Shown: positions 8,951 to 15,832 of the stretch, in pieces
Layout of the letters: the number at the start of each line of letters is the position of its first letter
Numbering within the stretch: the first letter of the stretch is position 1
Assembly (NCBI GenBank): GCA_016235155.1
Contig: JACRLW010000072.1
Span: forward strand, 1 to 40,567
DNA: 40,567 bases
Direction: 5' to 3'
Source of the DNA: Planctomycetota bacterium
GTDB taxonomy: Bacteria; Planctomycetota; UBA1135; UBA2386
Translations under genes and position numbers: made by a program
Notes under the pieces: generated by a model
The model's database searches: none
Told to the model about the DNA's origin: nothing
The model's input: only the letters and a program-made list of their open reading frames with translations

Positions 8951-9017
8951 CGACCGCGTCGCCGAGATCGCGCATGCGAAGGAGCGGCGTCGGCGGACGG
9001 CTCGGCGCCGGGAGAAC

Positions 9018-10400
9018 TCAGCGACCCCCGATTCCGAAGCGCTTCAAGACGTCGGGGTCGCTCTCCTTCTCGGCGAGCGTCGCATGGCAGGCCTCACAAT
9101 CCGCGGTGATGGACTCGCCGTCGGCATCCAGGTGCTCGCCGTCGTGACAACGCATGCACCCGTCGTGGCCGTCGAGGTCCCGATAGGTGCCCCACGTGAT
9201 GTTCATCGCCGGGTGGATGTTCCTCATCCAGATCTCGGCGATGGCGTCGCTGGCCGGGCCGATCAGAGCCTGCACGTCTGGGGGCAATGAGCCGTTGCCG
9301 GCGTAGAAGCGGTCGAGGTGCTGGCGGATACCCGCCTTCGCGTTCTCGCGCGTCCAGCCCAGTTCCAGCGCTTCCATCCCGACCTTGCGCACGAACGGCA
9401 AGCGGCGCGAGATGACCCCGGAAGCAATCCCTTCGTCCAGAGCCTGACCGCGGTCCTGGAACCTGTGGCTCGGCTGGTTGTGGCAGTCGACGCAGTTCAT
9501 GGTCCGCAGCTGCCCCGGCGGCGGCGGGCCCTTGGGGTCCACGTCTTCGATCGTGAAGATCCGCTCCTTGCCGGCGGCGTCCGTGAGCTTGACCCAGGGG
9601 ATCTTCGTACGTGAGTCGTCGGTGCTGATGTAGCTGACCACGCTGCCGGGTTGTGCGTGCCAGTGGATGCCGCTGGCGGAGCCGTCCGATCGGGTTCCAC
9701 CGACGCGCATCAGGAGGACGTTGGTGGACGCGCTCACGGCCTCGTCGTCCGCGAAGTGTTGGCGCACCACGAGGCGATCCTCGACGTAACGCTCCGGCCA
9801 ATGGCACTGCTCACAGGTGTCCTCCGTCGGCGCCATGTCGTGCACCGGCGTCGGGATCGGGCGTCGCGAGGTGTCGAACAGGACAGCCGCCACGCGTAGC
9901 AGGCCGGACACCTTGGCTTTCACGAAACCCGATGCCCCCGGCCCGATGTGGCACTCGACGCAACGGACGCGGGCGTGCGGGGAGTCGATGTAGGTGTCGT
10001 AGGTCGGGGACATCACCTCGTGGCACAGACTTCCGCAGAACTGCTGCGAGTCCATGAAGTGGACCGCCTCGTATCCGGCGGTCCCGGCGACGGCGACGTT
10101 GATGAGGGTCAGGAGCAGGATGAACCGCACGAGCCTGAAGGGCTTGCGCGTCAGCAGGTCCATCCGCTGCCTCAACTGGTTGCGGTAGACCAACAGCCCG
10201 ACCGGGATCAGCAGCAACCCCGCCACGAACACCATGGGCAGTCCGATGAAGGCGAACATGCCCAGGTAGGGACCGTGCGAGGCTCCGTGCAGCGAGAGGT
10301 AGATCCAGGTGGTGACGAACCCCATGAATGCCAGGGTCGTGACCACGGCTCCGAGCGCGGAAATCCAGTTGGAACGGAAGAGGAGGATGAGGCGGCGCAT
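9018..10400 (-). CDS. Three-TM NapC/NirT-type hexaheme cytochrome (ImcH-like)
   Basis: A 460-residue inner-membrane cytochrome. Three hydrophobic helices lie at about 14-36, 46-71 and 90-114; the third is followed by the first heme site. Heme motifs: CGSLCH (C122, with three rather than two residues between the cysteines), CVECH (C147), CEQCH (C196), CVDCH (C303), CMRCH (C415) and CEACH (C435). The segment from the first to the second heme (VMSPTYDTYIDSPHARVRC) is typical of NapC/NirT quinol dehydrogenases. Three TM helices ahead of the hemes recall Geobacter ImcH, an inner-membrane cytochrome needed for electron transfer to high-potential extracellular acceptors, although ImcH has seven hemes. 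It probably takes electrons from quinol into the periplasm. It is convergent with the first module and lies 244 bases downstream of the second NrfD gene. Confidence 0.88.
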   Translation of the reverse strand: MRRLILLFRSNWISALGAVVTTLAFMGFVTTWIYLSLHGASHGPYLGMFAFIGLPMVFVAGLLLIPVGLLVYRNQLRQRMDLLTRKPFRLVRFILLLTLINVAVAGTAGYEAVHFMDSQQFCGSLCHEVMSPTYDTYIDSPHARVRCVECHIGPGASGFVKAKVSGLLRVAAVLFDTSRRPIPTPVHDMAPTEDTCEQCHWPERYVEDRLVVRQHFADDEAVSASTNVLLMRVGGTRSDGSASGIHWHAQPGSVVSYISTDDSRTKIPWVKLTDAAGKERIFTIEDVDPKGPPPPGQLRTMNCVDCHNQPSHRFQDRGQALDEGIASGVISRRLPFVRKVGMEALELGWTRENAKAGIRQHLDRFYAGNGSLPPDVQALIGPASDAIAEIWMRNIHPAMNITWGTYRDLDGHDGCMRCHDGEHLDADGESITADCEACHATLAEKESDPDVLKRFGIGGR

Positions 10401-10644
10401 CGTCAGGTGGAACGCGGGTGGAAGTCGTCCTTTCCAGGTCCGGCGAATTCAGGCGCGGCCGCCGGACGGGACGGTGATCGGGGTGGCGAACGCCGAGGCG
10501 GACCGCCTTGGACCAGGCCGGTCACGGCGCCTGCCCCACCTTGCTAAACCGCCCATCCGCAGAATTCCAGCGCGGCTGACGACTCCGCCTGCAGCCGCGA
10601 GGTCTGGTGTCGTCGCGCCCGGCGACGATCCCCGGCTCTCGGAC

Positions 10645-11913
10645 CTACTTCGCCGACGCCATCGGTGCGGAGTGCTCCGCCGTTTCCGCTCCCCGGATCC
10701 GGAACTCCCCCAACATGATCGGGGTCGCGACCTTGACCATCAGGGTGAAGACCAGAAAGCCCACCGAGAAGATGCCCGCGGAGACCTCGAACTCGACGCG
10801 GGACGGGAAATACTCGTAGATCTCGCCGAGTGTGTCGGGCGTCATGCCGGGGATCACCAGTCCCATGCCCTTCTCGAGGTAGACGCCGATCCAGATCAGG
10901 ACGCAACCCAGGTTGAGGGTGACCGGGTGGGCGCGGGTCTTCGGGATCAGGAACAGCACGAACGCCGCGAAGGAGCAGAACACCGACAGCCACATGTAGG
11001 GCACGATCGCGGTGTGTTCGCCGATGCCGAAGAACATGTACCGCATGTGGACCAGGTGCTCCGTGTCCGAATACACGTCCTTGAACACCTCTGCGCCCAG
11101 GAGGAACAAGTTGATGAACATCGCATAGGCCATCAGCTCCGCAACCTTCCAGATCGCACGGTCGTCGATGTGGAATCGCGTGAACCGCCGCAGCAACTGC
11201 ATCAGGATCAGCAGCACCGCGGGCCCCGAACAGAGCGCGGACGCGATGAAACGGGGCGCCAGGATCGATGCGTTCCAGAACGGGCGGGCTGCCAGGCCGT
11301 TGTAGAGGAACGCCGTGACGGTGTGGATCGCGATCGCCGCCGGGATGGAGAACAGGACCAGCGGCGTGAAGATGCGTTTGTCGGGATGCTTCCCCCGATA
11401 CAGAGAGAACAGGAGATAGGTGACGATGACGAAGTTCAGGAGCAGATAGCCGTTCAGGACGAGCACGTCCCAGGCCAGGAGCGACGACGGCAGATTGAGC
11501 CGTCCGATCGGCGGGAACAGGTGCCAGAAGCGATCGGGGCGGCCGATGTCGACCGTGACGAACAGGCCGCACATCACGATCGCGGCGATCGCCAACAGCT
11601 CGCCGAGGATCACGACCTCCTTGATGGGCTTCCACTGATAGACATAGGCAGGGATGACCAGGAGGATGGCCGCGGCGGCGACCCCCACCAGGAAGGTGAA
11701 GTTGCCGATGTAGTACGCCCAGGAGACCTGATCGCGCATGTTGGTCTGGATCAGACCGTCGTGCAGTTGCGACCAGTAGGCGATGCCGCCTGCGCCGATG
11801 AGAACCAGAAGGAACGAGATCCAGAGCCAGTAGAGCGCGTTGCCCCGGAGCACGATCCGCATGCTGCCGGTGACGAACTGTGCGAAGAGTCGGATGGTCG
11901 TGACGGCAGCCAC
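10645..11913 (-). CDS. NrfD/DsrP-family ten-helix membrane subunit
   Basis: A 422-residue membrane protein, larger than classic NrfD, with about ten helices. Recognisable features are GRPDRFWHLFPP after an early helix, an AIHTVTAFLYNGLAARPFWN segment, and a late VYLEKGMGLVIPGMTPD segment, as in the long NrfD/DsrP/HmeC and QrcD-like proteins. It is expected to bind quinone and work with the ferredoxin-like protein encoded immediately upstream. The start is GTG at 11913, one base after the upstream TGA, so the two are translationally coupled. Together with the genes at 11915 and 12922 it makes a second cytochrome/FeS/NrfD module, not closely similar to the first. The short hydrophilic C-terminus carries nothing recognisable. 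Confidence 0.9.
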   Translation of the reverse strand: MAAVTTIRLFAQFVTGSMRIVLRGNALYWLWISFLLVLIGAGGIAYWSQLHDGLIQTNMRDQVSWAYYIGNFTFLVGVAAAAILLVIPAYVYQWKPIKEVVILGELLAIAAIVMCGLFVTVDIGRPDRFWHLFPPIGRLNLPSSLLAWDVLVLNGYLLLNFVIVTYLLFSLYRGKHPDKRIFTPLVLFSIPAAIAIHTVTAFLYNGLAARPFWNASILAPRFIASALCSGPAVLLILMQLLRRFTRFHIDDRAIWKVAELMAYAMFINLFLLGAEVFKDVYSDTEHLVHMRYMFFGIGEHTAIVPYMWLSVFCSFAAFVLFLIPKTRAHPVTLNLGCVLIWIGVYLEKGMGLVIPGMTPDTLGEIYEYFPSRVEFEVSAGIFSVGFLVFTLMVKVATPIMLGEFRIRGAETAEHSAPMASAK

Positions 11914-11914
11914 C

Positions 11915-12925
11915 TCACAGTCCGTAGAAGTAGATGAAGCGGGGGCGCGTGTTGAGTTCGGACCTGAGAACGAACACGCGCTTGTGCTCGATCACGTAAC
12001 GGACCTCGGAGGAGGGATCCAGGAGGTTGCCGAACTTGCGTGCACCGACGGGGCACACCTCCACGCATGCCGGGTATCGGCCGTTGCGCACTCGCTGGAT
12101 GCAGAAGGTGCACTTCTCCACGACGCCCTTCATGCGCGGCCGATTGCCGAGATAGTGGGTCTTGGGGTTGAGCTCCTCGGCCGGAATGTGCGGCTCCATC
12201 AGATTGATGTGTCGGGCGCCGTAAGGGCAGGCCGACATGCAACACCGGCAACCGATGCACCAGTCGTAGTCGATGACAACGATTCCGTCCGCTTCGGTCC
12301 ACGTGGCACCGACCGGACAGCTCTTGACGCACGGCGGATTCTGGCACTGCTGGCAGGCCACCGGCAGGTAGAAGTGGCCGTCCCGGGGCACCTTCTCGGC
12401 GTCGTAATAGGGATTGGCGTGGGCGAGATCGATGCCCTTGTCCTTGTCCAACTCCAGAACGCGGATCCAGTGCACCTGCGGGTCACGGCTCTGGTTGTTC
12501 TCCTCGACGCAGGCATAGACGCAACGGCGGCAACCGATGCAGCGCGAGATGTCCAGGGCGTACCCGAACTCGACGCCCTCTAGAGGCGGCTCGGCCCCCA
12601 CCGTGACGGCCTTCGCGAATCGCTCGCTGTGTTGCTTCTCCAGATCGGCGATGACGTCCTTCTTCTCCGCATCGGACATCTCGCGGAAGCGGCCGCGGAA
12701 CCAGCTGGTGTGGGTGAGGTCCGAGCATCCCCCGCTCGCGGCCGCCGCTGCGCAGCCGATCACCGCACAAAGGAACTCGCGCCGGTCGGGAAGCGGCTGG
12801 GCCGCCGTGCTCGGAGGCGTGGATCCGCCGCTCGCAGCGCAAGTGTCACTTCCACAACCGCTCACGGAGCAACTCGGGTCCGCACATGGCGAACGCGACT
12901 CGTGTCCTGGTCGGAACGGCTTCAT
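11915..12925 (-). CDS. Tat-exported 4x[4Fe-4S] ferredoxin-type subunit with Cys-rich leader
   Basis: A 336-residue protein of the NrfC/PsrB/DsrO type. The Tat motif DRREFL (R48-R49) is followed by a hydrophobic segment ending in a lipobox-like ASGGC (C67), so it may be a Tat lipoprotein. Four cubane clusters are visible: CIGCRRCVYACVE, CQQCQNPPCVKSCPVGA, CIGCRCCMSACPYGA and CTFCIQRVRNGRYPAC with CPVGA. Ahead of the Tat motif are four evenly spaced cysteines (C14, C19, C24, C29; CX4CX4CX4C), which is unusual. The ATG at 12925 overlaps the stop of the tetraheme gene by 4 bases (ATGA), which supports this start and coupling. It should shuttle electrons between the NrfD-like protein and the tetraheme lipoprotein. 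A longer frame upstream is open but unsupported. Confidence 0.92.
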   Translation of the reverse strand: MKPFRPGHESRSPCADPSCSVSGCGSDTCAASGGSTPPSTAAQPLPDRREFLCAVIGCAAAAASGGCSDLTHTSWFRGRFREMSDAEKKDVIADLEKQHSERFAKAVTVGAEPPLEGVEFGYALDISRCIGCRRCVYACVEENNQSRDPQVHWIRVLELDKDKGIDLAHANPYYDAEKVPRDGHFYLPVACQQCQNPPCVKSCPVGATWTEADGIVVIDYDWCIGCRCCMSACPYGARHINLMEPHIPAEELNPKTHYLGNRPRMKGVVEKCTFCIQRVRNGRYPACVEVCPVGARKFGNLLDPSSEVRYVIEHKRVFVLRSELNTRPRFIYFYGL

Positions 12926-13467
12926 CGCAGGTCTCCTCGGGGCGCGTTCGGCGCAGGCTTCGGCTCGAGGGGCTGGAAGGCCGGCGCGTGCGAGTAATGG
13001 CAATGCACGCAGAGCAAGTAAGTCTTGTCGCCGTTCCAGTTGCCGCTGCGGCGGCCATGCACGCCGGCCCGCCAATCGCGGTACTTGTCGCCGTGGCACT
13101 GTCCGCACAGCCGGTACGACTCGGTGAACTCGAGGGTCTCGCCGCTCGCCAGGTGCAGCTTGTCCCGGTCCTTCTCGTCGTGGCAATCGAGGCACCATCG
13201 GTGCTGCTCGTCGTGGCGCAGGACGATGTCCTCGTGCGCCGTCTTCAGGACCCGCCGCGTCGTGTTGACCGGGAGGCCGGCCTCGTGGCAGTCGGAGCAC
13301 GGGAACTGGCCCTCGGTGAAGGGCGGTGGCGGCACCTGGACCTTGGCATCCGGATCCTGCACGACGGCCGGAACCACGCCGGGCCAGCTCGGGCCGTCGT
13401 GCGCGTCGTAGCCGCAGCCGTTCAGGCCGAGCCCCAGCGCAACGATCACGGGAGTGAGGATCTTCAT
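12922..13467 (-). CDS. Tetraheme cytochrome c lipoprotein
   Basis: A 181-residue protein with a short signal peptide ending in a lipobox (GLNGC, C18) and four heme sites: CSDCH (C57), CLDCH (C92), CGQCH (C121) and CVHCH (C153). Spacing and the extra histidines (H78, H86, H89, H105, H137, H160) fit a small NrfB-like or class III-type periplasmic electron carrier. It is first in a tightly overlapped three-gene unit with the Tat FeS protein and the NrfD-like protein. It is probably the periplasmic outlet or inlet of that quinone module. The ATG at 13467 is preferred: the open frame continues upstream to 13731, but only this start gives a signal peptide. Confidence 0.9.
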   Translation of the reverse strand: MKILTPVIVALGLGLNGCGYDAHDGPSWPGVVPAVVQDPDAKVQVPPPPFTEGQFPCSDCHEAGLPVNTTRRVLKTAHEDIVLRHDEQHRWCLDCHDEKDRDKLHLASGETLEFTESYRLCGQCHGDKYRDWRAGVHGRRSGNWNGDKTYLLCVHCHYSHAPAFQPLEPKPAPNAPRGDLR

Positions 13468-13934
13468 CACGTTCCTCGTGCCCCGCGGCCGGAGCGTCGT
13501 CGCGCGATGCGACGATTCGCCTGGCTCGCGTGCACCGGCAAGACACGCGGCCGAGGACCTGCGGCGCCCGCACCCGGGGCGGCGGCGACCTTCAGCTGAC
13601 CGCGGTCTCGGCAGCGATGGCCGCGAGGAGCAGGTTGCTGCGCCGGGCAAACCGCGGGAAATCTCCCGCGACCGCGAATGGATCCGCACCAACGAGGCCT
13701 GCAGCGCGGTTCGGAGAGCATCGCGCAGCATCTCTCACAAATCGTGCCGACTCACCCGCGTGAAGTTCCTGCTTCCGGGCCGTCGAGAGCGCCGATCCGC
13801 GGGGTGGCGAGTCGGATCCGACCGACGGATCGCCGTGCGGAGCATTCACCCTACGGCCTGTGGGCGCTCGGCGTCCCCGGGGACGCGCAAGCACCTTTGT
13901 CGCGCGTACTCCCGGGTCCTCGGACACCTCCGAG
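13468..13934. other. 467-base intergenic region with palindromes, no gene seen
   Basis: The gap lies between the c554-like gene and the second quinone module, both on the - strand, and presumably holds the module's promoter. Open frames here have no recognisable protein content. It contains a perfect 16-base palindrome GCGTCCCCGGGGACGC at 13871-13886 and the hairpin at 13919-13934 (listed separately). A GGCACG element on the - strand at 13743-13748 resembles a sigma54 -24 box but lacks the -12 box. No convincing promoter could be assigned. Confidence 0.5.
13919..13934 (-). terminator. Hairpin directly after the c554-like gene
   Basis: CTCGGA (13919-13924) and TCCGAG (13929-13934) form a perfect 6-bp stem with a 4-base loop, starting at the base next to the stop codon (13935-13937). 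There is no T-tract, so it may act in transcript stability rather than as a classic terminator. Confidence 0.35.
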
Positions 13935-14699
13935 CTACTTCTTCTCGTCCTTTTTCTCGTCGCCCCCACCGGCCGCTGCCGGAGCCTTGGGCGGAATCGT
14001 GCACTTGCCGTCCTTCGCGTCCTTGAGGCACTTGCACGTCGCCGCGCAGTTGCACGAGTCGAGCGCGGCGCGCTCCTCGTCGGTCCGGGGCTTGAGGGGA
14101 TTGAGGTGTCGGATCTCGCCACGCGACTCGTGGAAGCAGAACGGCTTGTAGCCCGGGCTGTCTTCGTTGTGACATTCGACGCAGAGCGCCGGCGCGGGAC
14201 TCTTGATGACCTCGTCGTCGGGGATCGCTGTGTACTTGCCGCCGCCTTCTCCAGCTGCTCCGGCGGCCGCCATACGCGCCTTCCGGTGCAGTTCGCCAGG
14301 TCCGTGGCAGGTCTCACACTGCACGCCGAGCCCCGTCTTGAAGCTGCGGTGCAGGTCTTCCTTGGGTGCACCGAAGGCCGTCTCGTGGCACTTCAGGCAC
14401 TTTGCATCGGTCTGCGGGTTCTCGATACCCCGCTCCTTCGCGTAGGCCTTCGCTTCGGCCGACGCCAGCACCTCGAAGGCCTGGCTGTGCTTCGACTTCT
14501 GCCAATGCCCGAACTGGTCGCCGGCGTCGACCGCCTGATGGCAGTTCTTGCAGGTGGCGGAGCCGATGTACCGGTTCGGCACCGCATCGTCTCCGGAGCC
14601 GGCGGGACGCGCCGCACCGAGGAGGAGAGCGATCCCACCGACCAACAGGCCGAGGGCGGGGAGGCGAGCCCTGCGGGGCGAATGGACTGGCTGATTCAT
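13935..14699 (-). CDS. Cytochrome c554-like tetraheme protein with Cys/Lys-rich tail
   Basis: A 254-residue protein with an N-terminal signal/anchor (about residues 12-32). It begins the mature part with YIGSATCKNCH (C50), then an HWQKSKHSQAF segment, CLKCH (C101), CETCHGPGELH (C128) and CVECH (C173). This order and the GPGELH element are typical of the cytochrome c554 family of multiheme electron carriers, which also occur in many planctomycetes. After the heme part comes a cysteine cluster C216, C218, C222, C224, C233 (CNCAATCKCLKDAKDGKC) and a lysine-rich end (DEKKDEKK), neither part of the usual family. ATG at 14699 was chosen over an upstream in-frame ATG at 14747 because the signal peptide starts there. 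Electron partners are unknown; the neighbours suggest a periplasmic carrier between inner- and outer-membrane cytochromes. Confidence 0.9.
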   Translation of the reverse strand: MNQPVHSPRRARLPALGLLVGGIALLLGAARPAGSGDDAVPNRYIGSATCKNCHQAVDAGDQFGHWQKSKHSQAFEVLASAEAKAYAKERGIENPQTDAKCLKCHETAFGAPKEDLHRSFKTGLGVQCETCHGPGELHRKARMAAAGAAGEGGGKYTAIPDDEVIKSPAPALCVECHNEDSPGYKPFCFHESRGEIRHLNPLKPRTDEERAALDSCNCAATCKCLKDAKDGKCTIPPKAPAAAGGGDEKKDEKK

Positions 14700-14875
14700 G
14701 ATTCTGCCTTCGTCGAGTGTCGTGGAGAGGAACCGGCCCTCATCCAAGCGGGCTCGCCGAGTGCGAGCCGCGATGGAATCGTACCGAGCCGGGGTCGGAC
14801 TTCGGCATGCCGGCTTTGGAGTGGAGTCGGTCGTTCAGGTGCTGTGCCGGGGCGTTCATCGTGGAGTCCGGCTCG

Positions 14876-15727
14876 TCAGCGCTCCGGTGAAGGGACCACG
14901 CTGCGATCCGGCAACGGCAGTCCCATCCGGGACAACGCCCGGTCGACGGCCGTTACGTGCGGATTCTGGGTCAAGGCCGCGGTGACGCCGAGGATCAGCG
15001 CGTCATCGACTTCGCGAGCGACGAGCGTGGGAAGCCGATCGAGGGCCGAACCGTCGGCAGCGACCGCAAACGCCGCGGCAGCCCGGCGCCGCAATCCTTC
15101 CGGCATCGGCGCACCGCCGTCGAACGCGACGCGCTCGAGGATCGCGAGTGCGCCGGGTTCGCGTGCGGCACGCTTCGCGAGGAAGGTGACCGCGAAGCCG
15201 GGGACGGAGTCACCACGGCTGCCGGAGCTCGATTCCGGGAGGTTCCGGATCGTCCGAGTGAACGTGTCGGCGGTGACCGTCGATCGTGAATCGAACAACA
15301 CACGCAGCAACGCGACGCGGCGACAGTCAGGGGCATCGCCGTCGAGCACCGCGGGAATCAGGGCTTCGAGCGCGCCGAGATCGGCGGCGGCCAACGCACG
15401 GAACTCGCGATAGTGGTCGTCCTCGGTGACCGGTGTCGTCGGAAGCCGCGGCGGATCGCGGTCGGCGGCATCGTCGATCGGGACGGCCGGTGCCGCACGC
15501 ACTCGCGCCGAGGCCCCGCTCGTCTCGCGTTGATCGACGGTCGCTTGGACGATCACCGCCGCAGGAAACACGGGTTCTTGGGCGAACGTCGCCGCGACAT
15601 CGGGGAGCCGAGGATCCTCGCCCGTGTTCCGAGCCATCCAGAACAGCACCGACGACGCCAAGCCGGCGATCGCGAACACGACCACCGCGCGGCCCGGGTC
15701 ACTCGATGTGCTGTTCCGTGTCGTCAT
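14876..15727 (-). CDS. Single-TM protein of unknown function in the cytochrome cluster
   Basis: A 283-residue protein that I do not recognise. One membrane segment lies near the N-terminus (about 13-31), then a low-complexity Pro/Ala/Thr linker to about 100, then a helical domain with Ala/Leu-rich amphipathic helices (for example FRALAAADLGALEALIPAVL and EPGALAILERVAFDG). These could be a few HEAT-like repeats, but the match is weak. No heme motifs and only one cysteine are present. It sits between the decaheme gene and the c554-like gene, all on the - strand, after a strong hairpin at 15761-15788, so it may start its own transcript. An assembly or scaffolding role for the cytochromes is possible but is only suggested by position. 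Confidence 0.65.
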   Translation of the reverse strand: MTTRNSTSSDPGRAVVVFAIAGLASSVLFWMARNTGEDPRLPDVAATFAQEPVFPAAVIVQATVDQRETSGASARVRAAPAVPIDDAADRDPPRLPTTPVTEDDHYREFRALAAADLGALEALIPAVLDGDAPDCRRVALLRVLFDSRSTVTADTFTRTIRNLPESSSGSRGDSVPGFAVTFLAKRAAREPGALAILERVAFDGGAPMPEGLRRRAAAAFAVAADGSALDRLPTLVAREVDDALILGVTAALTQNPHVTAVDRALSRMGLPLPDRSVVPSPER

Positions 15728-15760
15728 GACTGCACGCGTTCGCCGCGAAACCCTCCCGCC

Positions 15761-15788
15761 CCCACGCGCCCCGGACGGAGCGCGTGGG
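15761..15788 (-). terminator. Strong hairpin after the decaheme gene
   Basis: CCCACGCGC (15761-15769) pairs perfectly with GCGCGTGGG (15780-15788) around a 10-base loop. It is 44 bases past the stop of the decaheme cytochrome gene and 34 bases before the start of the next. There is no clear T-tract on the - strand, as is common in GC-rich genomes, so termination is likely but not certain. Confidence 0.55.
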
Positions 15789-15832
15789 TGAAGAAGGGTC
15801 GGATCTGCGAGCAGGCGCGCATCGAGTGGCGG

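Noticed and set aside
13732..13749. GGCACG element on the - strand resembling a sigma54 -24 box
   Set aside because: The bases 12 positions downstream read GTGA, not TTGC/GC, so the spacing and -12 rule fail.
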